The notes: generated from the sequence alone by a model not told the origin. Shown: positions 16,624 through 26,268, counted from the first letter of the stretch. The stretch: 64,000 bases of DNA from Dialister sp900541485 (GCA_965119665.1 OZ221974.1:682001-746000); one strand, 5' to 3'. A program made the numbers and translations.

Positions 16624-17958
16624 TTATTTTTCTTTTTTCAAAAACATTTCCGCAAAGGGAATGTAAATCGATAAAATACCGAACGCCGCCAAAAACCAGC
16701 AATACCATGTATGGGGAATGATTTCCATGGCATTCATCACGGCGCCGTTTTGCGTTGCCAGTGCGGAGGCTGTCAGCAGTTGTGCTCCGTAAGGAATCAT
16801 GCCCTGGAATACGCAGGAGAAAATATCCAAAAGCGAAGCGGTTCTCCGCGAATCGATATTGTATTCTTTGCTGATATCTTTTGCCATACTTCCCGTAATA
16901 ATGATAGCCACTGTATTATTGGCCGTCGCGCAGTCGGTAAGCGATACGAGAGTGGCTATACCGAGCTGGGCCGACTTATTTCCTTTAATCATTTTCCGCA
17001 ATTTACCTATCAGCCATTCGATACCGCCGTAATAGGCAATCATTTCTGAAATGCCGCCGCAGAAAAGAGCGAGGAAAAAGGCTTCGCTCATACCGGTGAA
17101 TCCGTTCCATATATTTTGGGCAAAAGTAATGACTGTCAGATTTCCGCAGGTCATGCCGATGATACCGGCCAGAAAAATACCGATGGTAAGAACGAGGAAT
17201 ACGTTCGCCCCCAGAAGTGCCAGTCCGAGAACGGCGATATAAGGAAATACTTTAATCATTTGATAATCGAGCGCACCTATTTCCGTCACCGCGTCCGGCT
17301 TTCCTATAACGAGAAGCAAAATAATCGTACAAACGGCGGCAGGAAGGGCAATCATGAAATTCAGCTTGAATTTATCTTTTAAATCGCACCCCTGCGTTCT
17401 CGTTGCCGCAATGGTCGTATCGGAAATCATGGACAAATTGTCGCCGAACATGGCACCGCCTACACAGGCGCCAATCATAAGCGGTTCATAAATCCCGCTT
17501 TTTGCCGCTACGCCGGCAGCAATCGGTACAATCGCCGCCACCGTTCCCATCGATGTGCCCGTGGCGGTTCCCATAAAGGCGGAAATAATAAATACGCCGG
17601 CCGTGAGATATTCGGGAGGAATCATGGAGATCCCCAAATTGACGGTCGCATCTCTTCCGCCCATAGCTGCCGCCACTGCAGAAAAAGCACCGGCCAGGAT
17701 ATAAATCATGAGCATGGTCATGACATTTTCATTTCCTGCACCGCGGGCAAAAATACCGAATTTGACCTGAAGCGACTCGTCACCGATCCAGAATGCGGAA
17801 AGCACGGCAATAAACATAGCCGTCACGGAGGGGAACTGGTAAAATGCCATTTCTACACCCTGCATTTGGAAATAAATGCCTGCTCCCAAGTAAATAATGA
17901 TAAAAATAAGAAAAGGAAGAAGTGAAAGTGCTCCTTCCTTTTTGTGTTCATATCCCAT
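16624..17958 (-). CDS. Na+/H+ antiporter, NhaC family
   Basis: A 444-aa polytopic protein of about 12 helices. The family blocks GTATGTSMGTVAAIVPIA, GGAMFGDNLSMISDTTIAA and, in the second half, TDCATANNTVAIIITG and FSCVFQGMIPYGAQLL are clear. NhaC-type carriers exchange Na+ for H+; relatives exchange malate/lactate (MleN) or tyrosine/tyramine-type solutes, so the exact solute is not certain. The ATG at 17958 follows a very strong AGGAGGAGCTAT. An earlier in-frame Met eleven codons upstream lacks a Shine-Dalgarno. It is monocistronic. Confidence 0.87.
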   Translation of the reverse strand: MGYEHKKEGALSLLPFLIFIIIYLGAGIYFQMQGVEMAFYQFPSVTAMFIAVLSAFWIGDESLQVKFGIFARGAGNENVMTMLMIYILAGAFSAVAAAMGGRDATVNLGISMIPPEYLTAGVFIISAFMGTATGTSMGTVAAIVPIAAGVAAKSGIYEPLMIGACVGGAMFGDNLSMISDTTIAATRTQGCDLKDKFKLNFMIALPAAVCTIILLLVIGKPDAVTEIGALDYQMIKVFPYIAVLGLALLGANVFLVLTIGIFLAGIIGMTCGNLTVITFAQNIWNGFTGMSEAFFLALFCGGISEMIAYYGGIEWLIGKLRKMIKGNKSAQLGIATLVSLTDCATANNTVAIIITGSMAKDISKEYNIDSRRTASLLDIFSCVFQGMIPYGAQLLTASALATQNGAVMNAMEIIPHTWYCWFLAAFGILSIYIPFAEMFLKKEK

Positions 17959-18075
17959 ATAGCTCCTCCTGCATCCGTTTTCATTTTTCATTTATTATAC
18001 CAATATTCAGGCAGAAATAAAATGACAGCAAGCCGGAGCAAAGGGTTTCTCATTTTCTATTTCTTTTACTTTCTC

Positions 18076-18110
18076 CATAAAAAAGCACCTCCCTGAAGAG
18101 ATGCTTTTGA
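18076..18110 (-). terminator. purL terminator
   Basis: On the minus strand AAAAGCATCTC and GAGGTGCTTTT (one G-U pair) are followed by a T-run just after the purL stop. Confidence 0.75.
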
Positions 18111-18116
18111 ATTCGT

Positions 18117-21100
18117 TTAACCTTTAAAATAAGCAACGCCGCTTTCAAAGAGAGGCTGGTGTTTATTTCCGTAAATATTTTTCCCGATATTGTTTCCGTT
18201 TCTTTCCGTATGTCCCATTTTCCCGAGAACCCGGCCATCGGGACTGGTGATTCCTTCCACGGAGAAGAAAGAACCGTTCGGATTATACCGGCTGTCGTAA
18301 GTGGGATTTCCTTTTTCATCGGTATAAATCGTCGCCACCTGTCCGTTTTGCAGCCATTCCCGGACCTGTTCTTCCGAAGCAATGAATCGTCCTTCACCGT
18401 GACTGACGGGAATGCTGTATATTTCATCGGTGCTGCAAAGTGAAAGCCACGGAGATTTTGCAGAAATCACTTTCGTCGATACATAGCGGGAAATATGGCG
18501 TCCAATAGTATTGAATGTCAAGGTCGGTGCTTTTTCCGTCAAGGGTTTGAATTTCCCGTACGGAACCAGTCCGAGTTTGATTAATGCCTGGAATCCGTTG
18601 CAAATACCGAGAGCCAGTCCGTCTCTTTCATGAAGAAGTTTTTCCATGGCGGTCATCAGTTTTTCATTGCGGAAAAGAGCGGCGATAAATTTACCGCTTC
18701 CGTCAGGTTCGTCCCCTGCCGAGAAACCGCCGGGGAACATGACCATTTGTGCCGAAGCAATACGGCGGCTCATTTCTTCTACCGATTCCTTTAATTCTCC
18801 GGCATCTCTGTTCCGTAAAATGAAAATATCCGTTTCCGCTCCTGCCCGTTCAAAGGCTCTGGCACTGTCAATTTCACAGTTTGTCCCGGGCATGGCGGGA
18901 ATAAAGACTTTCGGTAAAATCACTTTTGTTTTTACATTGACTCTTGCAGGATTTGTTTTTATGACCGGTGCGGGGATTTCTCCCGGAAGAGTAGCCGCTC
19001 TCCGCGGGAAAATGCCGCCAAGCGGTTTTTCATAAGCATGAATCAGTTCGGACAGAGTAATTTCCGTTCCGCCCAGTTTCGTGGAAGAGCCGCCGACAGT
19101 TCCTAAAATTTTCGTGTGTTCTTCACGGCTGTACAACTCTGCCAGTTCCGGGGTCGTTTCTACAAGAACGGAGCCGTAGAAATTTTTGAAAAATGCAGGG
19201 ACAGGCAGCTGTTCACCAAATTGAATACCCAATTTATTACCGAATGCCATTTTGGCCGCGGTGACGGCAATACCGCCGTGTTCTACCGCTTTCATGGCGG
19301 CAATATGACCTTTTTTTACTTCCTCATACAAGAAATCGCCGTGCTTTTTGAATACTTCCAAATCCGGCATTCCCTCTTCATCTTTGGGCATTTCAAATAA
19401 AACAAGAGTATTTCCTTCTTTTTTCAGTTCCTGGCTCACTGCTTCCGATGCTTTGCCGGGAGCAACAGCAAAAGAAATCAGCGACGGCGGAACATGGAGA
19501 TCATTGAAAGTTCCGCTCATCGAGTCTTTTCCGCCAATGGCACCGATTCCGAGAATCTTCTGCATATAATAAGCACCGAGAACGGCGGAAACAGGTTTTC
19601 CCCAGCTGTCTTTTTCCGTCAGCTTTTCAAAATATTCCTGTAACGTGAGATACGATTTTCTCCAGTCTGCGCCCATGGCAACAAGACGGGTCAGAGAAAG
19701 AAGTATGGCATAAACGGCACCGTGGAAAGGACTCCATGTGGCAATGTCGGGATCAAAACCGTGAGCCATGAAGCTGGCACTGCCGGTTTCCCCTTTTCTT
19801 ACGGGAAATTTTGCCACCATACCGTCAGAAGGTGTCCTCTGGTATTTTCCGCCGAAAGGCATAAGTACCGTTCCTGCGCCGATGGTGGAGTCAAACCGTT
19901 CGGAAAGTCCCTGCTGCGATGCATGACGGATATCACTCATGGCGGATATCCACGCCGATTTTATATCTTTAATTTCCGGGATTTGGAAATATCCTTTTTC
20001 GTCAGGTTTTTTCACATACGCTTTTTTGACCTGCTCCGCCCCGTTGGTATCAAGAAATGCTCTTGAAATATCGACAATGGTTTTTCCCCGCCAGGTCATG
20101 ACAAGACGGCCGCTGTCATTGACACGGGCAATCGGTGTCGCTTCCAGATTTTCTTCGGCGGCATAGGAAATAAAACGGTCCGCATCTTCACTTCTGACGA
20201 CTACCGCCATTCTTTCCTGGGATTCGGAAATGGCAAGTTCCGTACCGTCAAGTCCTTCGTATTTTTTCGGCACCTTGTCCAAATCGATGGAAAGTCCGTC
20301 CGTCAATTCTCCAACGGCAACGGATACACCGCCGGCGCCGAAATCATTACACCTTTTAATGAGCCGTGTCACTTCTCCTCTGCGGAAAAGGCACTGTATT
20401 TTCCGTTCCGTCAAAGGATTTCCTTTTTGGACTTCCGCCCCACAGGTTTCGATAGATTCGGTATTTAATTCTTTGGAAGAACCTGTGGCACCGCCCATGC
20501 CGTCACGGCCCGTTCTTCCTCCCACAAGAATCACTACGTCCCCTGCGGAAGGTCTTTCCCGGATGACGTGGCTTTCAGGTGCGGCAGCTACGACAGCTCC
20601 GATTTCCATACGTTTTGCCAAAAATCCGGGATGATAATATTCCTTGACCTCTCCCGTGGCAAGACCGATTTGGTTTCCGTAAGAGCTGTATCCTTTGGCC
20701 GCTTCCGTGACAATCTTCTTTTGCGGCAATTTCCCCGGCAAAGTTTCCGAAAGAGGAGCCCGCGGATCTGCCGCGCCGGTGACACGCATCGCCTGATAGA
20801 CATACGCTCTTCCGGAAAGCGGATCTCTGATGCAGCCGCCGAGACAGGTAGCCGCACCGCCGAAAGGTTCGATTTCCGTCGGATGGTTGTGTGTTTCATT
20901 CTTAAAGAGAAGGAGCCAGTCCTCTTCGCCTTGGTCCGTATCAATTTTTACTTTGATTGTGCAGGCATTGATTTCTTCCGAGGAATCCAGGTTCTCAAGC
21001 TTTCCTGCTTTACGGAGTTCTTTCACCGCCACCGTTGCCATATCCATCAGGGTGACCGGTCTTTCCGTATGTTTTCCGTATACCCGATCCCTTGCTTCCC

Positions 21101-21869
21101 GATACTGGAAGAGAGCTTTTTTTACAGGTTTTGTATAGATTCCTTCTTCTACACTGATATCCTCAAGTCTGGTGGAAAAAGTCGTGTGCCTGCAATGATC
21201 GGACCAATAGGTATCGAGTACCCGTATTTCCGTCACTGTCGGATCCCGCTTTTCTTCCTTATTGAAATAATTACAAATCATTGCCAAATCATCACGGCTC
21301 ATGGCAAGTCCCATTTCACGGATAAGGCGGTCCCTTCCTTTTTCATCAAGTTCCCGTAATCCTTCTACCACGGGAACCGGCTTCGGTTCTTCTACAGGAA
21401 GTTCCAATGTTTCCGCTTCTTCCAAAGCGGCTTCTCTTGACTCTACGGGATTCACAAGAAATTTTAAAATCTTTTCCTTATCCCCGTCGATGAATTCTCC
21501 TTGGAATGCATATACCAAAGCACAGCGGACTTTCGCACCGTCCCGTCCCGTCACGACAGCCAGACACTGTTCAGCCGAATCTGCCCGCTGGTCATACTGG
21601 CCGGGTAAAAATTCCACCGCCATGACCATATCGCCCTGCGGCAATTCTTTCTGCACCGTATCTACCGGCGGCTCCGAAAAAACGGCTGCTACCGCTTTCT
21701 CGTAATCATCATCACCCAGTCCGTCTACATCGTAACGGTGATAAACAGCCGCGCCCCTGATACGGTCTCCCAAAACTTCCTTAAGTGCCGCAACAAGACT
21801 TTCTTCTCCCTGACGGAAACCTTCCTTTTTTCTTACATAAAGCCGTCTTATATCTGACAAGACAAACAC
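18117..21869 (-). CDS. purL: phosphoribosylformylglycinamidine synthase, single-chain
   Basis: A 1250-aa enzyme of purine synthesis: FGAR + ATP + glutamine to FGAM. The N-terminal PurS-like domain (~1-150) is followed by the linker with LDTYWSDHCRHTTF. Two AIR-synthase-type ATP domains follow, marked by FKNETHNHPTEIEPFGGAATCLGG and by GGKDSMSGTF in the second half. The C-terminal class I glutaminase has GICNGFQALIKLG (nucleophilic Cys) and KMGHTERNG (His-x-Glu). All domains are fused, unlike the PurS/PurQ/PurL trio of Bacillus. The start is unsettled: GTG 21869 sits hard against AAGGAAGG, while TTG 21860 has better spacing and gives the family-like MSDIRRLYVRKK. No other pur gene is near, and no purine riboswitch was seen upstream. 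Confidence 0.95.
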   Translation of the reverse strand: MFVLSDIRRLYVRKKEGFRQGEESLVAALKEVLGDRIRGAAVYHRYDVDGLGDDDYEKAVAAVFSEPPVDTVQKELPQGDMVMAVEFLPGQYDQRADSAEQCLAVVTGRDGAKVRCALVYAFQGEFIDGDKEKILKFLVNPVESREAALEEAETLELPVEEPKPVPVVEGLRELDEKGRDRLIREMGLAMSRDDLAMICNYFNKEEKRDPTVTEIRVLDTYWSDHCRHTTFSTRLEDISVEEGIYTKPVKKALFQYREARDRVYGKHTERPVTLMDMATVAVKELRKAGKLENLDSSEEINACTIKVKIDTDQGEEDWLLLFKNETHNHPTEIEPFGGAATCLGGCIRDPLSGRAYVYQAMRVTGAADPRAPLSETLPGKLPQKKIVTEAAKGYSSYGNQIGLATGEVKEYYHPGFLAKRMEIGAVVAAAPESHVIRERPSAGDVVILVGGRTGRDGMGGATGSSKELNTESIETCGAEVQKGNPLTERKIQCLFRRGEVTRLIKRCNDFGAGGVSVAVGELTDGLSIDLDKVPKKYEGLDGTELAISESQERMAVVVRSEDADRFISYAAEENLEATPIARVNDSGRLVMTWRGKTIVDISRAFLDTNGAEQVKKAYVKKPDEKGYFQIPEIKDIKSAWISAMSDIRHASQQGLSERFDSTIGAGTVLMPFGGKYQRTPSDGMVAKFPVRKGETGSASFMAHGFDPDIATWSPFHGAVYAILLSLTRLVAMGADWRKSYLTLQEYFEKLTEKDSWGKPVSAVLGAYYMQKILGIGAIGGKDSMSGTFNDLHVPPSLISFAVAPGKASEAVSQELKKEGNTLVLFEMPKDEEGMPDLEVFKKHGDFLYEEVKKGHIAAMKAVEHGGIAVTAAKMAFGNKLGIQFGEQLPVPAFFKNFYGSVLVETTPELAELYSREEHTKILGTVGGSSTKLGGTEITLSELIHAYEKPLGGIFPRRAATLPGEIPAPVIKTNPARVNVKTKVILPKVFIPAMPGTNCEIDSARAFERAGAETDIFILRNRDAGELKESVEEMSRRIASAQMVMFPGGFSAGDEPDGSGKFIAALFRNEKLMTAMEKLLHERDGLALGICNGFQALIKLGLVPYGKFKPLTEKAPTLTFNTIGRHISRYVSTKVISAKSPWLSLCSTDEIYSIPVSHGEGRFIASEEQVREWLQNGQVATIYTDEKGNPTYDSRYNPNGSFFSVEGITSPDGRVLGKMGHTERNGNNIGKNIYGNKHQPLFESGVAYFKG

Positions 21870-22242
21870 CCTTCCTTTCGGATTCTCCCTGCGTTTTATG
21901 AAATATAATATATTTCTATATTACCACATAAAAATGAAATTATCCCTGACAATGAGTCTTTTAGCAATTTTATTTACAAATAAATATTCATTTTTGAAAT
22001 TGAAATAAAACTCTCCCGTTTTTTTATGGAAAGAAAAGAGCTTATATGTATCCGATTTCCCCTTTCCTCTAATTTGTATATACTATATAAATTGCGATGT
22101 ATGTTAATTATAAAATATTTGCATTATATGGTACTTGAAATATTCTTTCTGACGTATTATGATAGGTTTAATAAATTTATCTGTTTAAGTAATTCAATAA
22201 TCTGTTTATTGCAATTATGAGTTTTTTAAAAAGCGAGGTCCT
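21870..22242. other. AT-rich divergent intergenic region
   Basis: This 373-nt region separates purL (-) from the unknown gene before cstA (+). It is very AT-rich and must hold both promoters, but no -35/-10 pair stands out. A 64-codon open frame at 22026-22220 has no Shine-Dalgarno and looks accidental. Confidence 0.5.
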
Positions 22243-22839
22243 ATGAATTACACGGGAGAACATGCAGTCAATCAGTTACTGCGAAGCTACCAACGATTTT
22301 ATAATATCACCCGCTTTGACGGTATCGAAAGTCCTGTCCCCGACGATGAGAATTCTCTCCAGGAGGCTAAAAAAATTTCTCCTTTTCCTGAAAATGACGG
22401 CGCGTCCTTGTCTGCGGTTTGTGAATATTATGAACGGACGGGACAGCATTTGTTTTTTAAAACGAATGAAATCTGGTCGGCCAATCAGGAAGAATTTATT
22501 TTTCTTTTCAAGGTGGATCATCTCAACGACGAACTTTTTGAAAAATGTAAAAACTATGCCCATGAAGAAGGTTTAAAAATGGCACATATCGGGCCGGGGC
22601 ATATGTATACCTATATTTCTCCCGTCTTTATTTGCAATTCCGTTACCGAATCTGCAAGAAAGAAACTGGAAAAATGCCGTGTTTACAAAAGCTTTAAATT
22701 CTCTTTCCATGGCTGGATGGAGTTACATACTGCCTGTCTGCATATCAGAGACAACACTTTTTATTTTAATTATGCAGGACGGTGCATGGAAAAGAATTTA
22801 AAAAATGTGTTGAAAGAATTCACTGAGAAAGGGGCTTAA
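22243..22839 (+). CDS. unknown protein translationally coupled to cstA
   Basis: A 198-aa protein I do not recognise. It has no signal peptide or membrane segment and looks cytoplasmic: mixed alpha/beta, rich in aromatic residues and histidine. A middle segment (LKMAHIGPGHMYTYISPVFIC) and a late segment (FSFHGWMELHTACLHIRDNTFYFNYAGR) look like beta-strands of a compact fold. The Shine-Dalgarno GAGG lies 4 nt before the ATG. The stop is one base from the start of cstA, so the two are expressed together. A regulatory or accessory role for the transporter is inference from this coupling only. The usual small CstA partner (YbdD-like) is not seen downstream. Confidence 0.75.
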   Translation: MNYTGEHAVNQLLRSYQRFYNITRFDGIESPVPDDENSLQEAKKISPFPENDGASLSAVCEYYERTGQHLFFKTNEIWSANQEEFIFLFKVDHLNDELFEKCKNYAHEEGLKMAHIGPGHMYTYISPVFICNSVTESARKKLEKCRVYKSFKFSFHGWMELHTACLHIRDNTFYFNYAGRCMEKNLKNVLKEFTEKGA

Positions 22840-22840
22840 A

Positions 22841-24559
22841 ATGAACACATTGCTACTTATGGGTGTCTGCAGTGTCATCTTAATCTGCGGGTACATTTTT
22901 TACGGAGGCTGGGTAGCCAGACAATGGGGTGTCGGCGAAGGAAATTTGGAAACACCGGCACATACCATGGAGGATGGTGTCGATTACGTTCCTGCCAAAG
23001 CGCCGGTTCTTATGGGACATCACTTTTCTTCCATTGCCGGTGCCGGTCCGATTACAGGTCCTATCGGGGCTGCTATGTTCGGCTGGCTTCCCGTTACTCT
23101 CTGGGTTCTGATCGGCGGTATTTTCTTCGGCGGTGTCCATGACTTCGGCGCACTGTTCGCTTCTATCCGCCACCGCGGGAAATCTATCGGTGAAATCATT
23201 TCGCTCAATATGTCAAAAAGAGCCAAGCAATTATTTATTATTTTCTCTTATCTGACATTGATTCTGGTTGTAGCCGCTTTTGCCGCTATCGTTGCTTCCA
23301 CTTTCGGTGCCACTTATAAAGACGGCGTTCTTGATGTAGCTGCCAGTGCCACCAATGCTTCGGTTGCCATGGTTTCCATCATGTTCATTCTCTTGGCTAT
23401 CGTTTTCGGCTTTGCTGTCTATCGCCGTCATACACCGATGGTAATTTCCTCTATTTTGGGAGTACTTGCCATTGTAGCCTGCATGGCCATCGGCATGAAT
23501 TTCCATCCGTTCTACTTTTCCACAGGTACATGGATGGTTCTCGTCGGCGTTTATATCACTATTGCTTCTGTCACACCCGTCTGGATTCTTCTGCAGCCCC
23601 GTGACTATCTGAGTTCTTTCCTTCTCTATGCTATGCTGATTGTCGCATTTATAGGCATCATTGGAGCCCATCCGACAATTGATGAAAGTGTATTCCCTGC
23701 ATTTGCAGGATTCACCGTCCACAATGCAAACGGTACACAGTTCTTATTCCCTATTTTATTTACTACTGTAGCCTGCGGTGCTATTTCCGGATTCCATTCT
23801 CTCGTTTCTTCCGGTACTACGTCGAAACAGCTGGATAAAGAATCGGATGCAAAACCGATTGCTTACGGTGGCATGCTTCTGGAATGCGTACTGGCTATCA
23901 TTACTCTCTGTGCTATCGGTTTTGCCCGTGTGACCGGTCATACCAAAGGCGCTACCGACATATTTGCCGGCGGTATCTCTGCCATGATCGGTGCCATTCC
24001 CGGACTGGAAGGCATGGAAACAATCATGTATACCTTGCTGGTACTCACTTACTCCGCCTTCTGCCTGACTTCCCTCGATACGGCAACACGTCTTGCCCGC
24101 TTTATGTTCCAGGAATTCTGGTTGAATCCGGGCGAAAATCCAAAAGATGTAAAAAGCGGATTCCGCAAATTGATGGTCAATCCTTATTTTGCTACCATCA
24201 TCACCGTTGTTTTGGGAATTTCCCTCGGTATGGGCGGATTTGCAAAAATCTGGGGATTATTCGGTGCCGCTAACCAGCTTCTTGCTGCCATCGGTCTTCT
24301 GGCTGTAGCAGCATGGCTCGGAAATGCAGGAAAAAATAATAAAATGTTCTTATTCCCCATGACCTTCATGCTCGTTGTAACGATTTCTTCATTGGTCATC
24401 ATCGTGATGAACCAATTCGGAATCATCAATACCGGTACTGCCGGATGGGGTCCTTATGCACAGGTTATTATCGGTTCCCTCCTCGTAGTACTTGCCCTCG
24501 TACTTGCTTATGAAGGATACCGGACCGTATCCCACCCGCATGAAGAACTGAAAGTTTAA
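22841..24559 (+). CDS. cstA: CstA-family peptide/pyruvate transporter
   Basis: A 572-aa inner-membrane protein with about 14 to 16 helices. CstA hallmarks are HHFSSIAGAGPITGPIGAAMFGWLP near residue 60, GGVHDFGALFASIRHRGKSIGEI, the second-half block FHSLVSSGTTSKQL, and DTATRLARFMFQE. CstA and BtsT relatives take up peptides or pyruvate by proton symport under carbon limitation. The length is that of the shorter class rather than the ~700-aa E. coli CstA. It follows the unknown 198-aa gene at 1-nt spacing and ends in a shared bidirectional terminator. The transported solute is not resolvable from sequence. Confidence 0.9.
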   Translation: MNTLLLMGVCSVILICGYIFYGGWVARQWGVGEGNLETPAHTMEDGVDYVPAKAPVLMGHHFSSIAGAGPITGPIGAAMFGWLPVTLWVLIGGIFFGGVHDFGALFASIRHRGKSIGEIISLNMSKRAKQLFIIFSYLTLILVVAAFAAIVASTFGATYKDGVLDVAASATNASVAMVSIMFILLAIVFGFAVYRRHTPMVISSILGVLAIVACMAIGMNFHPFYFSTGTWMVLVGVYITIASVTPVWILLQPRDYLSSFLLYAMLIVAFIGIIGAHPTIDESVFPAFAGFTVHNANGTQFLFPILFTTVACGAISGFHSLVSSGTTSKQLDKESDAKPIAYGGMLLECVLAIITLCAIGFARVTGHTKGATDIFAGGISAMIGAIPGLEGMETIMYTLLVLTYSAFCLTSLDTATRLARFMFQEFWLNPGENPKDVKSGFRKLMVNPYFATIITVVLGISLGMGGFAKIWGLFGAANQLLAAIGLLAVAAWLGNAGKNNKMFLFPMTFMLVVTISSLVIIVMNQFGIINTGTAGWGPYAQVIIGSLLVVLALVLAYEGYRTVSHPHEELKV

Positions 24560-24568
24560 CCGTAGTAA

Positions 24569-24616
24569 ATAAAAAGTCTGCCATGAAAGTTTCGTACTTC
24601 ATGACAGACTTTTTTG
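24569..24616. terminator. bidirectional terminator
   Basis: AAAAAGTCTGCCATGAA and its near-perfect complement ending in ACAGACTTTTTT form a long stem between cstA (+) and the secreted-protein pair (-). Confidence 0.85.
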
Positions 24617-24630
24617 ATGTTCATTTTTTA

Positions 24631-25404
24631 TCAGATATCCGAATCCGTTTTTTCATACAGAATCGGACAGGCAGGAAGGTATTTTCCGAGCATGACCGCC
24701 AAATCCTCTTTCCCTTCACGGTCCGTATATATTTCCTTTGCCACCGTCTTGGCAAGGTCATCAGTCACATAGATGACAGGCTCTTTTGTCTCATCAGGCA
24801 TCACCAGGAGCATCATATCCATATGATCATCATGGCGGAAAAAATATGCCCGTCCGTAAAACGGAAATTTCATACCGCCCATATCAAAAATAATCCGGCT
24901 TGCCGCCACATATAAATAAGATTCCGTAAAAGACAACCGGTGGTACGGCTCTATTTCTTCAAGAGAAATTTTTGCCGAAGAACGCATCTCTTCAGGAAAC
25001 AGTACCTCACTGTTCCGGATAAGCGTTTCTATTTTGCTGCGAAGCGGAGAATCCCTATCCAACAAAAGACGGTTCAATTTGACAAGCCCCCGCCACTCGT
25101 GAATTGTGAGATACTCCCTGAAATAAGGACGCAGGCTTTCTTCCTTATGCGGCGGAAGTTCTGCCGTCACCAAATACCCGCAAATCATATTTTTTGTTCC
25201 CGGCGATTGCAGAGAAATCTGCCCCAACTGATAAGACAATTTCCCCTCAGGGTCAGAAACAGTATGCCCGCCCTCTATCTCCGTATAGGTAAACATAGAC
25301 GGCCATCTTTCATCTGCTATTTTCTTTATATCATATGCCTCTGACGTTATACCGAGCGCCAGTACCGATAATACGGCAAGAACCGCTATTTTTTTCCGGA
25401 TCAT
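24631..25404 (-). CDS. unknown secreted protein, second of a pair
   Basis: A 257-aa protein I do not recognise. A signal peptide (IRKKIAVLAVLSVLALGITSEA, cut near residue 23) points to the periplasm or outside. The mature part has many charged residues. A C-terminal stretch, SRIIFDMGGMKFPFYGRAYFF followed by HMDMMLLVMP, resembles in pattern a stretch of the upstream partner (SR-hydrophobic-IF, G, P-aromatic, then a hydrophobic strand). The start overlaps the stop of the partner by 4 nt (ATGA), so the two are translationally coupled. No lipobox, no catalytic motif and no membrane helix beyond the signal peptide are visible. Confidence 0.75.
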   Translation of the reverse strand: MIRKKIAVLAVLSVLALGITSEAYDIKKIADERWPSMFTYTEIEGGHTVSDPEGKLSYQLGQISLQSPGTKNMICGYLVTAELPPHKEESLRPYFREYLTIHEWRGLVKLNRLLLDRDSPLRSKIETLIRNSEVLFPEEMRSSAKISLEEIEPYHRLSFTESYLYVAASRIIFDMGGMKFPFYGRAYFFRHDDHMDMMLLVMPDETKEPVIYVTDDLAKTVAKEIYTDREGKEDLAVMLGKYLPACPILYEKTDSDI

Positions 25405-26150
25405 AATGACTCCCTTTCCATTCCGTCAATCCCGTAAAGAACATATTTCCCGAGCTTATTCCTTGCCATATGGCTCCCCACCACGGTAACAAGATAGTAG
25501 CCTTTCCCCGACTTAAAAAGATGACTGTCTGTCCAAAGCGGAAGTGCACCGTATCCTTCCCGGAATATCACAAGACGGCTTTCCTGACTCCAACGATAAG
25601 ACCCGTCTTTGTTTTTATAGCGTTGCCAGGGAGAAAAATCGGAAAGCACCGCCTTTATATGCTGCACCTTTTCCTTCTCCAACGCCGCCCCGTATTCGGT
25701 GAGACTGATTTTCGGTGTTCCGAAAAGAAAATCCGGCTTTTCTGCCTTCCCCTGAAATGCATTGTCCCAAAAAGAAAGAGCCTTCTTATCCCGCCCGTTG
25801 CGGCAAGGACATTCTTTTCCGGAAGCAACAAAAAGAAGAGCCGTATACTCTCCTTCCATATCTTTTGTGCGAATCTGATACATACGAACCGTATCATCAG
25901 AAAACGATCCATTCCCGAAACAAGACTCCATGCCCGGCGGCACAGACAAAAGGCGAACCATTTTTTCTATATCCCGCCTGCTGTCATTCCCGGTGCGTAA
26001 AAAACTTTCCGCCGCTCCACCGGCCGCAGTCACTTCCATGTTCTGACGAAACGGAAATTTTCCCAATCCTTCCACCTCAAGAGAGGTGGCAGACACGGTC
26101 ATTACACCTGCCATAAGCCAAAGAATAAGTCCCATAAATGTATAACGCAT
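25401..26150 (-). CDS. unknown secreted protein, first of a pair
   Basis: A 249-aa protein I do not recognise. A signal peptide (RYTFMGLILWLMAGVMTVSA) is cut after about residue 21. The mature part contains two close cysteines (KECPCRNG) that could form a disulfide or bind metal. Near the end, SRLVIFREGYGALPLW is followed by GYYLVTVVGS, a pattern shared with the downstream partner. The pair may be distant paralogues, possibly delivered to the periplasm together. A hairpin with a T-run lies 70-115 nt upstream of this gene. There are no neighbours that suggest a pathway: cstA converges on one side and an ABC transporter operon ends on the other. Confidence 0.75.
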   Translation of the reverse strand: MRYTFMGLILWLMAGVMTVSATSLEVEGLGKFPFRQNMEVTAAGGAAESFLRTGNDSRRDIEKMVRLLSVPPGMESCFGNGSFSDDTVRMYQIRTKDMEGEYTALLFVASGKECPCRNGRDKKALSFWDNAFQGKAEKPDFLFGTPKISLTEYGAALEKEKVQHIKAVLSDFSPWQRYKNKDGSYRWSQESRLVIFREGYGALPLWTDSHLFKSGKGYYLVTVVGSHMARNKLGKYVLYGIDGMERESL

Positions 26151-26218
26151 GACATTCTCCCGTAACCAGTATTTTCTTTATTGTAAAAAAAAAGACGCAT
26201 TTTCTCAAGTTTCCATAT

Positions 26219-26268
26219 AAAAACCCCTTCCGACGGTAGTATCCTGTCAAAAGGGGGTTCCATTTTTA
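26219..26268 (-). promoter_or_regulatory. leader hairpin upstream of the secreted pair
   Basis: On the minus strand AACCCCCTTTTGACAGG pairs with CCGTCGGAAGGGGTT (wobbles, one bulge), followed by TTTTATA. It is separate from the oppF terminator at 26317-26356 and lies upstream of the 249-aa gene. Confidence 0.45.

Noticed and set aside
21870..22030. Purine riboswitch or PurR box upstream of purL
   Set aside because: Neither the purine-aptamer consensus nor a paired PurBox was seen.
22026..22220. 64-codon frame in the purL-cstA intergenic region
   Set aside because: No Shine-Dalgarno, very AT-rich, Ile/Leu/Tyr-heavy product as expected from random AT-rich DNA.
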